Shown: positions 9,440 to 16,724 of the stretch, one piece after another
Layout: every line of letters starts with the position of its first letter
Numbering within the stretch: the first letter of the stretch is position 1
NCBI GenBank assembly: GCA_947258405.1
Contig: CAMYIE010000003.1
Span: forward strand, 183,319 to 247,318
DNA from: an uncultured Eudoraea sp.
Lineage (GTDB): Bacteria > Bacteroidota > Bacteroidia > Flavobacteriales > Flavobacteriaceae
Reading direction: 5' to 3'
Length of the DNA stretch: 64,000 nt
Notes under the pieces: generated by a model
Database searches by the model: none
The model's input: only the letters and a program-made list of their open reading frames with translations
What the model was told of the DNA's origin: nothing
Made by a program: the position numbers and the translations under genes

Positions 9440-10411
9440 ATGGAGAACCGATACGAACCCGCTGAGAAAATGCATTGGTCGGGCAGAAAAAGCTCGAACA
9501 GGCTATACCTGCACGAAAAAGTTTTACTCACCAACCTGAACCAAATCAAAACACTGGCAAGGGGTGAAAACGGTATTGGAATACTCGGATATGCCTGTGA
9601 TGAAGGAGTGAAAAGAAACCACGGAAGGGTGGGTGCTGCAGAAGGCCCCGATGCCATACGTGGAAAATTTGGCAAAATGCCTAACCATCTTCCTGAACAT
9701 TGCGAATTAATCGATTTCGGGAATATTACCTGTACAGATGGTGATATGGAAGCTGCACAGGCAGCCCTGGCTCAGGGTGTTCAGAAAATAAGAGAGCATG
9801 GGATTTTTGGGCTTGTCCTTGGAGGAGGACACGATCTGGCCTATGGGCATTACCATGGATTAAAGCGATCTCTGGGCAAAGACCAGGTACTGGGAATCAT
9901 CAACTTCGACGCGCATTTTGATTTACGCTCTAATGAAAATGGAAATAACTCCGGCACACCTTTTTACCAGATCGGAACGGAGTGCAGGGAGATGGGTGCC
10001 GCGTTCAAATATCTTTGTCTGGGAATCCGAGAAGATGCCAACGACCACTCACTTTACGATACCACTTCGGTACTTGGCGTGAATTACCTCGAAACCGAAC
10101 GTTTTCAATTGTTGCAACTGGAGCTGGTACTTCAGGAAATCGAATACTTTATCAAGGGCGTAGATGCTCTTTATGTCACTTTAGACCTGGATGGTTTTTC
10201 TTCGGCCTATGCGATGGGTGTAAGCGCTCCCTCTCCAATGGGCTTTAACCCTCAAATGGTAACAGAATGCCTCAAAACCATCATTCATTCTAAAAAAATG
10301 GTAGGACTGGATATAGCCGAAATGAATCCGAAATACGATTTAGATCAACAAACAGCTGGCCTGGCAGCCTCGTTATTACACTTTGTTATCCATAGGGTTT
10401 CATTACTCTAG
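9440..10411 (+). CDS. hutG: Formimidoylglutamase (arginase family)
   Basis: Splits N-formimino-L-glutamate into glutamate and formamide, the last step of the pathway. It shows the binuclear manganese motifs of the ureohydrolase fold: GGGHDLAYGH (His131), NFDAHFDLR (Asp157, His159, Asp161) and LDLDGF (Asp249, Asp251). Agmatinase or arginase would be the alternative by fold, but position as last gene of a hut operon, one base after hutU, decides the call. The 3' end overlaps the convergent hmgA by 9 bases. Confidence 0.92.
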   Translation: MENRYEPAEKMHWSGRKSSNRLYLHEKVLLTNLNQIKTLARGENGIGILGYACDEGVKRNHGRVGAAEGPDAIRGKFGKMPNHLPEHCELIDFGNITCTDGDMEAAQAALAQGVQKIREHGIFGLVLGGGHDLAYGHYHGLKRSLGKDQVLGIINFDAHFDLRSNENGNNSGTPFYQIGTECREMGAAFKYLCLGIREDANDHSLYDTTSVLGVNYLETERFQLLQLELVLQEIEYFIKGVDALYVTLDLDGFSSAYAMGVSAPSPMGFNPQMVTECLKTIIHSKKMVGLDIAEMNPKYDLDQQTAGLAASLLHFVIHRVSLL

Positions 10412-11560
10412 CCAGGACTGGTAGTATTTGCCATCGTCGATATCGAGTGCCGCCTGTGTGAGTTGTAGCGGTTTAAAAGTATCGATCATCACTGCGAGTT
10501 CCTCTGTTCCTGATTTACCGATGCTCGCCTCATATGTGCCTGGATGAGGGCCGTGTGGAATACCGGCCGGATGGAGTGAAATATAACCCCTGTCGATTCC
10601 CTTACGACTCATAAAATCACCTTCTACATAATAAAGGACTTCATCAGAATCGATATTGGAATGGTTGTAAGGAGCGGGAATCGCTTCGGGATGATAATCG
10701 TATAATCTTGGGCAGAAAGAGCATATCACAAATGTACTGGTCTCGAAAGTCTGATGTACAGGCGGTGGTTGATGTACCCTGCCGGTTAGGGGTTCAAAAT
10801 CGTGAATGGAAAAACCATAGGGATAGTTGTAACCATCCCATCCAACTATGTCGAAAGGATGCGATGCATAGATTAGATGATGAAGTTGACCCTGCTTTTT
10901 AACCTTCATTAGAAATTCGCCATGTTCATCATGAGTCTGCAAATTTTGTGGCAATTTAAAATCCCGTTCACAAAAAGGTGAATGTTCCAGATGTTGACCA
11001 AACCAGTTCCGGTAGCGTTTAGGGGTATAGATAGGATGAAATGATTCGGTGACCAATAAGCGATTGTTTTCCGAATCGAAATCAATCTGGTAGATCATAC
11101 CCCTGGGAATAAGCAGATAGTCCCCAGACACAAACGAAATATCCCCTAGCATGGTCTTAAGGGTACCGCTCCCTTCATGAATGAAGAGCAACTCATCGGC
11201 ATCTGCGTTTTTATAAAAATAATCTTTACTAGATTTTCTGGGGGCGGCCAGCCCGATATGCACATCATTATTGAATAGTACCGTTTTCCTGCTATCCAAA
11301 AAATCATCGGCAGGGGTCACTTGGAATCCTTTCAGCAATCTCGATTTCAGATTATACTGGACCGCAGGTTTTGGGGAAATATCTACCGTTTCTCCCACTT
11401 CCTTTATCATGGTGGGTCTGTAGAGGTGGTACATCAGAGAAGACATACCATCGAAGCCTATAGTCCCAAATAATTGTTCGTAGTGTAAACTACCATCTTC
11501 TTTTTTAAAAATGGTATGACGTTTATGTGGAATTTTACCGAGTTTGTGGTATAATGGCAT
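10403..11560 (-). CDS. hmgA: Homogentisate 1,2-dioxygenase
   Basis: Opens the ring of homogentisate to maleylacetoacetate in tyrosine/phenylalanine breakdown, using Fe(II) and O2. The opening MPLYHKLGKIPHKRHTIF and the C-terminal HPAGIPHGPHPGTYEA (iron-binding His and Glu region) identify the family. At 385 residues it is the shorter form found in Bacteroidetes compared with about 430-440 in proteobacteria and animals. The other tyrosine pathway genes are not in the window. It overlaps hutG tail to tail by 9 bases, so the two transcripts must overlap. Confidence 0.93.
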   Translation of the reverse strand: MPLYHKLGKIPHKRHTIFKKEDGSLHYEQLFGTIGFDGMSSLMYHLYRPTMIKEVGETVDISPKPAVQYNLKSRLLKGFQVTPADDFLDSRKTVLFNNDVHIGLAAPRKSSKDYFYKNADADELLFIHEGSGTLKTMLGDISFVSGDYLLIPRGMIYQIDFDSENNRLLVTESFHPIYTPKRYRNWFGQHLEHSPFCERDFKLPQNLQTHDEHGEFLMKVKKQGQLHHLIYASHPFDIVGWDGYNYPYGFSIHDFEPLTGRVHQPPPVHQTFETSTFVICSFCPRLYDYHPEAIPAPYNHSNIDSDEVLYYVEGDFMSRKGIDRGYISLHPAGIPHGPHPGTYEASIGKSGTEELAVMIDTFKPLQLTQAALDIDDGKYYQSWLE

Positions 11561-11676
11561 ATCGTTACAGCTTTTTATTTCCCTATAAAATTACGACAAT
11601 TTAAAGAGGTGATAAAGCCTGAGAGCCGGAATATGAGGCGTGGTATTTTATCGAGGTCTCATTGAGCGTCTAAATG

Positions 11677-11725
11677 AAAAAAGCCTCCCTGTAATCCCGT
11701 AATCCTGATCGCGATCAGGGGGAGG
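11677..11725 (-). terminator. Terminator of the candidate small RNA
   Basis: CCTCCC (11720-11725 read on the minus strand) pairs with GGGAGG ahead of a run of six U at 11677-11682. The stem encloses a second self-complementary palindrome at 11704-11719. It ends transcription about 117 bases before the hmgA start, so hmgA would need read-through or its own promoter (a TAATTTTA stretch at 11586-11593 is a weak candidate). Confidence 0.6.
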
Positions 11726-11802
11726 AAAGCCTTTCATTGGCTGGCACCAAACTAAGTTCAGTAGCCACAACCATTGCCTCAAAACTGTTGAGGCCAACAC
11801 AA
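11677..11802 (-). ncRNA. Probable small structured RNA of about 125 nt
   Basis: On the minus strand a perfect TAnnTTTG box (TATCTTTG, 11815 to 11808) precedes three stem-loops and a U-run. Hairpin 1 is 11776-11794 (GCCTCAA/TTGAGGC, 5-nt loop). Hairpin 2 is 11742-11767 (TGGC/GCCA plus seven more pairs with a 3-nt loop). The third part holds a perfect 16-base palindrome, CCTGATCGCGATCAGG at 11704-11719, inside a CCTCCC/GGGAGG stem that ends in six U at 11677-11682. No ORF is present. It lies between ndh and hmgA on the same strand. It may be 6S-Flavo or another flavobacterial RNA, an attenuator for hmgA, or new; I cannot assign it from memory. Confidence 0.6.
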
Positions 11803-11807
11803 CATTA

Positions 11808-11815
11808 CAAAGATA
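11808..11815 (-). promoter_or_regulatory. -7 box for the small RNA
   Basis: The minus strand reads TATCTTTG, an exact TAnnTTTG match, just past the end of ndh and 6 bases ahead of the inferred RNA start. A clear -33 TTG is not seen. Confidence 0.5.
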
Positions 11816-11833
11816 GGAAAGCTTTTTAAGAAT

Positions 11834-13120
11834 CTACCTCTTTTTACCGTTCAAATTGTAGGGGCGAACGATGAGTCGGGCTGCCTTATCATAGTTGATA
11901 TAATTGTAAACCCAATTGAAGAATACGATCACCCTGTTTCGAAAACCCACCAATGACATCAGGTGAACAAACATCCAGACTAACCATGCGAAAAAACCTC
12001 CAAAACTCCGGAAAGGCAAATCTGCCACAGCCTTATTCCTGCCTATTGTAGCCAGGCTTCCCTTGTCGCGATACTCAAAAGGCAACATAGAACTGCCCTT
12101 TTCCAACAGTTTTAGATTTTTAGCAAGGTGTTTGCCCTGCTGGATAGCAGGTTGGGCAACTTGAGGATGACCATTAGGGTAGCGTTCTGTTTCCATATAT
12201 GCAATATCACCCAAAGCAAATATTTTAGGGTATCCTTTTACCTGGTTAAAACGGTTTACCCGATACCGATTGAGAGGCTCATGCATCGATTCCTCTTTTA
12301 TACCCGGGATTGATGCCCCGGTAACACCGGCTGTCCAAATAAAATTCCTGCTGCGGAATGTTAATCCGTTATTGGTGATGAGTTTATCCCCATCATAATC
12401 CTTTACCAGCGTATTGAGGTGTACCCGGACCCCGAGATCTTTTAAAAACTCCAGGGATTTACGGGATGCCGTCTCACTCATGGGTGGCAGTAATCTATCG
12501 GATCCTTCAAAAAGGTGGATTTCCATTTCATCGATGTCCATCTGTTGGTAATCCTTTGGGAAAACATGTCTTTTTAACTCGGCAAAAGCACCGGCTAACT
12601 CCACTCCGGTTGGGCCTCCTCCGACAATGCAAAAATTCAACAGAGCCTGCCTCTCCCCTTTATCCTCAGATTGGTCGGCCTTTTCGAAGTTTTGCAGGCT
12701 AAGACTTCTGATATTAAGTGCCTGCGGAACAGACTTCATTGGCATAGAATAATGTTCGAGAGAGGAATTTCCAAAAAAATTAGTCCTCGTTCCGGTAGCG
12801 ATGATGAGATAGTCGTACTGCAGAGACCCGATATTGGTTTCTATTTCAGAATTGCCAGCATCAATAGCGCTGACCGTAGCCATGCGAAAGTGAAAGTTTT
12901 TGTGCTTTTTCAGGATCTTTCTGATCGGATAGGCTATCGAATCGGGTTCCAGCCCAGCCGTAGAGACCTGGTATAACAACGGCTGAAATGTATGATAATT
13001 CTGCCTGTCGATCACAACCAGCTGATAATTTGATCTCCTCAGCGATTTTGCCAGGTAAATACCGGCAAAACCACCCCCGATAATCACTACCCTTTTCTGT
13101 TCGGTCCTGGGGATATTCAT
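11834..13120 (-). CDS. ndh: Type II NADH:quinone oxidoreductase (NDH-2)
   Basis: A single-subunit, non-proton-pumping NADH dehydrogenase that feeds electrons to menaquinone. Two Rossmann motifs are visible: VVIIGGGFAGIYLAKSL for FAD at the N-terminus and CIVGGGPTGVELAGA for NADH in the middle; FALGDIAY is the second FAD contact. A hydrophobic stretch near the C-terminus (FFAWLVWMFVHLMSLVGF) anchors it to the membrane. I moved the start to the internal ATG (MNIPRTEQKR), which matches the usual beginning in relatives; the frame is open 6 codons further. Electrons from here could serve the cbb3 oxidase and N2O reductase encoded nearby. Confidence 0.9.
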   Translation of the reverse strand: MNIPRTEQKRVVIIGGGFAGIYLAKSLRRSNYQLVVIDRQNYHTFQPLLYQVSTAGLEPDSIAYPIRKILKKHKNFHFRMATVSAIDAGNSEIETNIGSLQYDYLIIATGTRTNFFGNSSLEHYSMPMKSVPQALNIRSLSLQNFEKADQSEDKGERQALLNFCIVGGGPTGVELAGAFAELKRHVFPKDYQQMDIDEMEIHLFEGSDRLLPPMSETASRKSLEFLKDLGVRVHLNTLVKDYDGDKLITNNGLTFRSRNFIWTAGVTGASIPGIKEESMHEPLNRYRVNRFNQVKGYPKIFALGDIAYMETERYPNGHPQVAQPAIQQGKHLAKNLKLLEKGSSMLPFEYRDKGSLATIGRNKAVADLPFRSFGGFFAWLVWMFVHLMSLVGFRNRVIVFFNWVYNYINYDKAARLIVRPYNLNGKKR

Positions 13121-13342
13121 ATACAGGATTTGTCTCAAAAATAGCTAAACCCTTACCGTTAATCGTCTTTTTATACCTCTTATTTTAATCTGAGCATTCA
13201 GACGAAAAACACCGATCTCAGACCGGTTGTATATGAGTGTGCAGTTTATCGATCAGTACCCATATTTTATCGGATTGACAGCTTTTTCAAAATTTTGTAC
13301 TCTAATTTTAATATCTATTTAAGCACCCCGATCTATTTAACC

Positions 13343-14527
13343 ATGACGAGAGTACGTTTCGTTTTACTGATATTTATTTCGGCCCTGATGGGCTGCAGCT
13401 CGGACATTGATGATGCCGAAAATCTTTACGAAGAGGTTGCCGTCCCGTCGCCTGTGGCCGATACGGTTGAAATTGAATTATCTAATGTCGACCTGGTTTA
13501 TAATTGGGTGAACAATATGCAGGCCGATAGCGGATTGTTGGAAAGTGCCGAGGACACAGATTTCGTATCGCTTTACGACAATGCACTCGCTTCAATACTC
13601 TTTATAGCCCGGGGTGATTTTCATAATGCAGAGAAGGTATTTGATTTCTTTAATGCGCGAATAGACGCTGAACTATTAATCGGTAATGGAGGATTTCATC
13701 AGTTCAGAAATACAGCGGGGGGCAACGCCCGAAGAATATGGCTGGGCGACAATGCCTGGCTGCTTATCGCACTAAATAATTACCGCCAGAAAACAAAATC
13801 GAATAAGTACGACAGACTTGCTACAGAATTAGAGCTCTGGATCAGGTCTCTGCAAAACCAGGATGGATCTCTTGCTGGTGGGTATAATCCCGATGGCACC
13901 CAAATTGGGATCATCACCGAAGGGATGATAACCGCTTTCAACGCTGTACCCGGCTATGATGATTTTCACAGGAATTTATTGCTTTACCTAGAGAATGAAC
14001 GATGGCATGAGAGCGAATCGCTACTTCTGACTCAAACTGAGGAGCCGGCATACCAATATGCTCTCGACCTTCACAGCCTGAGCTATTTGATCTTCGAAAA
14101 CTTTCCACCAAATGTTCTGGATAGCGCCGATCGATACCTAACTATAGAGCAGTCTACAATTACGAAAAAAGAAATTAAAGGTTATTGCTTCGATGAAGAC
14201 ATCGATGTGATTTGGCTGGAAGGTACTGCGCAAATGGCACTGGCAAGAGCGGCCGCCCAACAACATGAAGCCAGTTCCGAAATCATCGGAGAGCTGGAAA
14301 AAAACCTTGTCGGGAGCAGTTCTTTTTCCAAATCAACAGGACTTCCCTATACCAGCAATCAGGGTACGACTTTTGGCGCTGCTGAACTTTGGGAACATGC
14401 CGACCTTAAACCTGCACTTTCTTCCAGTATATGGTACCTTTTTAGCAAGATGAACCATAATCCCTTTTTCGCAGAAAGGGTAAAATACTTACCCATAGGT
14501 GATCAATTCTGGAATCCGGTAATGTGA
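13343..14527 (+). CDS. Lipoprotein of unknown function, six-hairpin-like
   Basis: 394 residues from the ATG that gives a proper signal (MTRVRFVLLIFISALMGC) with a lipobox ending at Cys17 of this start; the frame is open 16 codons upstream. The mature part is helical with segments such as SLYDNALASILFIARGDF, WLGDNAWLLIALNNY and QNQDGSLAGGY. These resemble helix pairs and aspartate-bearing loops of six-hairpin glycosidase-type (alpha/alpha) barrels. I do not recognise a named family, so a glycoside hydrolase-like role is only a guess. It stands alone between ndh and a small membrane protein gene. Confidence 0.7.
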   Translation: MTRVRFVLLIFISALMGCSSDIDDAENLYEEVAVPSPVADTVEIELSNVDLVYNWVNNMQADSGLLESAEDTDFVSLYDNALASILFIARGDFHNAEKVFDFFNARIDAELLIGNGGFHQFRNTAGGNARRIWLGDNAWLLIALNNYRQKTKSNKYDRLATELELWIRSLQNQDGSLAGGYNPDGTQIGIITEGMITAFNAVPGYDDFHRNLLLYLENERWHESESLLLTQTEEPAYQYALDLHSLSYLIFENFPPNVLDSADRYLTIEQSTITKKEIKGYCFDEDIDVIWLEGTAQMALARAAAQQHEASSEIIGELEKNLVGSSSFSKSTGLPYTSNQGTTFGAAELWEHADLKPALSSSIWYLFSKMNHNPFFAERVKYLPIGDQFWNPVM

Positions 14528-14588
14528 TAAATTTTAAAGCTCCATTAACAGCACAAATGGTCTATATTAAATATCTTGCCAGAAAAAA

Positions 14589-14810
14589 ATGAAAACTTCT
14601 GCTATGTTCTGGGTGGGTGCTACCACCTCTGTGCTGCTTATGGTAACTATAATGGCCAGTATGGACTTTCCTTTTAATTGGGTTTTTTATATAACCGTTT
14701 TTGGACAGGTTATGGTCGTATACATGGTATACAGGGTATTGACCGATAATTATCACACCAACAAGACCTTCGAAGACTTTTACGAAGACTATCCTATACG
14801 GGAACGATAA
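14589..14810 (+). CDS. Small two-helix membrane protein
   Basis: 73 residues with two hydrophobic segments (AMFWVGATTSVLLMVTIMA and WVFYITVFGQVMVVYMVYRVL) and a charged, acidic tail. No family recognised with confidence. It follows the lipoprotein gene by about 60 bases and ends 38 bases before the convergent stress protein gene. Proximity to the cbb3 region hints at a membrane or respiratory role, but this is inference only. Confidence 0.6.
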   Translation: MKTSAMFWVGATTSVLLMVTIMASMDFPFNWVFYITVFGQVMVVYMVYRVLTDNYHTNKTFEDFYEDYPIRER

Positions 14811-14848
14811 TTGGTACTATAAGGAGCTGATTATACCTGAAATTTGAG

Positions 14849-15691
14849 TTATTCGGGCAATACCAGGAGAGGGATCTGGGTATGAAACGCTACACGCTTT
14901 ACTACCGGTTCGCGGATCAGTTCTTCAAGCAATCCGTGCTTGTAATGCACCAATGCCAGCATATCCATATCGAATTCTTCCAGAAAGTATTGCATTACAT
15001 CAGACTTACCTGAAAAATAAGGCATCCAGTGTATCTTATGCTCCAGTGGTTCCAGATAGTCTATCAGCATATCTTTGTTGGCCTGCTGGTACTTGTCTAG
15101 CCCTTCACTTTCATTGATATGAACAATATGAACCTCTGCTTCAAGATTTTTAGCCAGACTGGTAAGGGGTTTTATTATATCCAGGGAAAAATTCCGCTTA
15201 AAATCTGTCGCGAAAGCTATTCTTAAAGGCTTCTTATACTGATAGTTTTCAGGAATAACCAGAACCGGGCATTTGCGAACCGACTTGATTATCCTCACTG
15301 TATTACTGCCCATAAACACCTCTTCGAATCCGGAAGCCCCTTTGGTACCCGTAACGATCAGCTCAATACTCGCGGTTTCGATCAGATCTTTGATTTCTTC
15401 TGTAAGTAAACTAAAGGATGATATGATTTCGAACTCATGATGATCGTACTTACATTCCGCTTCGATTTGCTCCAATGTTTCATTGAGACCATTCTCTGAA
15501 AGGGTCTTTACATTGTCTTCCAAAACGCTTCCATTAAACGTTGCGGCCATAAATCGGCTATGCACTATTGCAGGCGTATAAGTATTTAGCAAATAGAAAG
15601 TACATGGTTTCTTTCTGTACAATTCAATAGCGTACCTGGTGGCGTTCCAGGCATTAGGTGAGAAGTCCGTCGGGAGCAAAATATTTTTCAT
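14849..15691 (-). CDS. Universal stress protein, tandem UspA domains
   Basis: 280 residues made of two UspA-like halves. The first begins MKNILLPTDFSPNAWNATRYAI and ends with GTKGASGFEEVFMGSNTVRII-S-x-CPVLVIP, the ATP-binding type G-x2-G-x9-G signature. The second (RIAFATDFKRNFS...) is degenerate and ends in PLLVLPE. Such proteins respond to energy limitation and low oxygen in many bacteria. An FNR-like palindrome lies 57 bases ahead of the ATG with a correctly spaced -7 element, which supports oxygen control. A homologue lies at 36.5-37.4 kb. Confidence 0.88.
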   Translation of the reverse strand: MKNILLPTDFSPNAWNATRYAIELYRKKPCTFYLLNTYTPAIVHSRFMAATFNGSVLEDNVKTLSENGLNETLEQIEAECKYDHHEFEIISSFSLLTEEIKDLIETASIELIVTGTKGASGFEEVFMGSNTVRIIKSVRKCPVLVIPENYQYKKPLRIAFATDFKRNFSLDIIKPLTSLAKNLEAEVHIVHINESEGLDKYQQANKDMLIDYLEPLEHKIHWMPYFSGKSDVMQYFLEEFDMDMLALVHYKHGLLEELIREPVVKRVAFHTQIPLLVLPE

Positions 15692-15716
15692 GTTTACTTC
15701 ATTTTGAAGAACAGAG

Positions 15717-15759
15717 TAAAATTAATTGCGAGTCGAGGTGGAAACTATGATATATGTCA
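15717..15759 (-). promoter_or_regulatory. FNR-like site and -7 box ahead of the stress protein gene
   Basis: TGATATATGTCA (15748-15759) fits TGAY-N4-RTCA. On the minus strand a TAATTTTA box (15717-15724; one mismatch to TAnnTTTG) is centred 33 bases downstream of the palindrome centre, so the site would sit near -40, as for a class II FNR activator. The same spacing recurs at five other promoters in the window. Confidence 0.6.
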
Positions 15760-15914
15760 GCTTTTAAAGGCTTATAGGAAATGATTATAACAAGCTGTAT
15801 ATCAATTATTTAAATCAATAGATTTTAGGCTTCACAGGAAACTCCTGTACGAAGGTGATTTGATCCGACAGACGAATCTAGGTGAGGAATAAAAACTTAT
15901 TGGTACGCCATGGT

Positions 15915-16610
15915 TTAAAAACCATCGGCTAGATCCTGCAATTTTTTTTCATCTTCGATCCCGAGTTTTTTGCCCGAACTTTTCAACATTCCTTTCTTTT
16001 TGAATTCGGATATAATGCGGATACAGGATTCTGTAGCAGTCCCTACAACATTCGCAATGTCTTCCCTGGAAAGAGTTAAGCAGAGATACCCATCCTCGTC
16101 TTCTCCATAGTTCTTCATGAGGTAAAGAAAGGCTTCGGCAATACGCTGCTTGACAGTCTTTTGAGACATGTTTACAATAACATCGTCTGCCTCTCGCAGG
16201 TCATGGGCCATAAGCCGTAATACTTCAAAAGTAAAATCGGGGTTCTTATGCAAGGTATTGACAATGGCCTCCTTGGGGATAAAACACACCTCCATGTCAT
16301 TAACAGCCACTGCAGAAAGATTTGCAGATTCTTCTGATATGACCGATCGCTGACCCATAACCTCACCTTTAGTAGCTAATTTAACGATCTGGTCTTTTCC
16401 GTTTGCACTGAGTTTGGATAGTTTAGAAACACCATCCCGCACACAATAAACTCCTTTGAGTTTTTCGCCTTCCTCAAATATGGAATCACCCTTCTTAATC
16501 TTCCTTGTGACCTTAGTATCTGAAACCTGCTTGAGTTCGTCCTTACTCATTGCGCGTAGCGAGTTGAACTGTCTGATGATGCAATTTTCACACCTGCTTT
16601 CCGAATCCAT
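15915..16610 (-). CDS. fnr: FNR-type Crp-family transcription regulator
   Basis: 231 residues: cAMP-binding-like beta roll, dimer helix, and C-terminal helix-turn-helix (LSREDIANVVGTATESCIRIISEF). Cys7 and Cys10 (CENC) align with Cys20 and Cys23 of E. coli FNR, and Cys109 (MEVCFIP) with Cys122 (VCEIP); the position of the remaining ligand Cys29 is Asn16. An oxygen-sensing cluster is therefore plausible with a non-Cys ligand. In the recognition helix Glu194 and Arg198 match FNR Glu209 and Arg213, the residues that read TGA/TCA, while Ser212 is Ile197. It is divergent from ccoI, with an FNR-like palindrome between them, and probably controls the nearby low-oxygen genes. Confidence 0.88.
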   Translation of the reverse strand: MDSESRCENCIIRQFNSLRAMSKDELKQVSDTKVTRKIKKGDSIFEEGEKLKGVYCVRDGVSKLSKLSANGKDQIVKLATKGEVMGQRSVISEESANLSAVAVNDMEVCFIPKEAIVNTLHKNPDFTFEVLRLMAHDLREADDVIVNMSQKTVKQRIAEAFLYLMKNYGEDEDGYLCLTLSREDIANVVGTATESCIRIISEFKKKGMLKSSGKKLGIEDEKKLQDLADGF

Positions 16611-16651
16611 CTACGGTATATCTGATATAATCTATAAAAGTAGGTAAAAGC

Positions 16652-16694
16652 TGATAATTATCATATATATTTCAGGTAATTTCCGGCAGTTTTG
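16652..16694 (+). promoter_or_regulatory. FNR-like site and -7 box ahead of ccoI
   Basis: TGATAATTATCA (16652-16663) is a perfect palindrome with the FNR core TGAT-N4-ATCA, 61 bases ahead of the ccoI ATG and 42 bases ahead of the divergent fnr ATG. CAGTTTTG (16687-16694; one mismatch to TAnnTTTG) is centred 33 bases downstream of it. No matching -7 box exists on the fnr side at that distance, so activation is expected for ccoI only, with possible autoregulation of fnr. Confidence 0.65.
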
Positions 16695-16724
16695 CGTCCG
16701 GGTATTTTGAGCAAATTCATGTGA

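Noticed and set aside
13191-13201. TGAGCATTCA-like palindrome upstream of ndh
   Set aside because: The half-sites are separated by four bases (TGA-N4-TCA) instead of six and no -7 box is at the 33-base distance.
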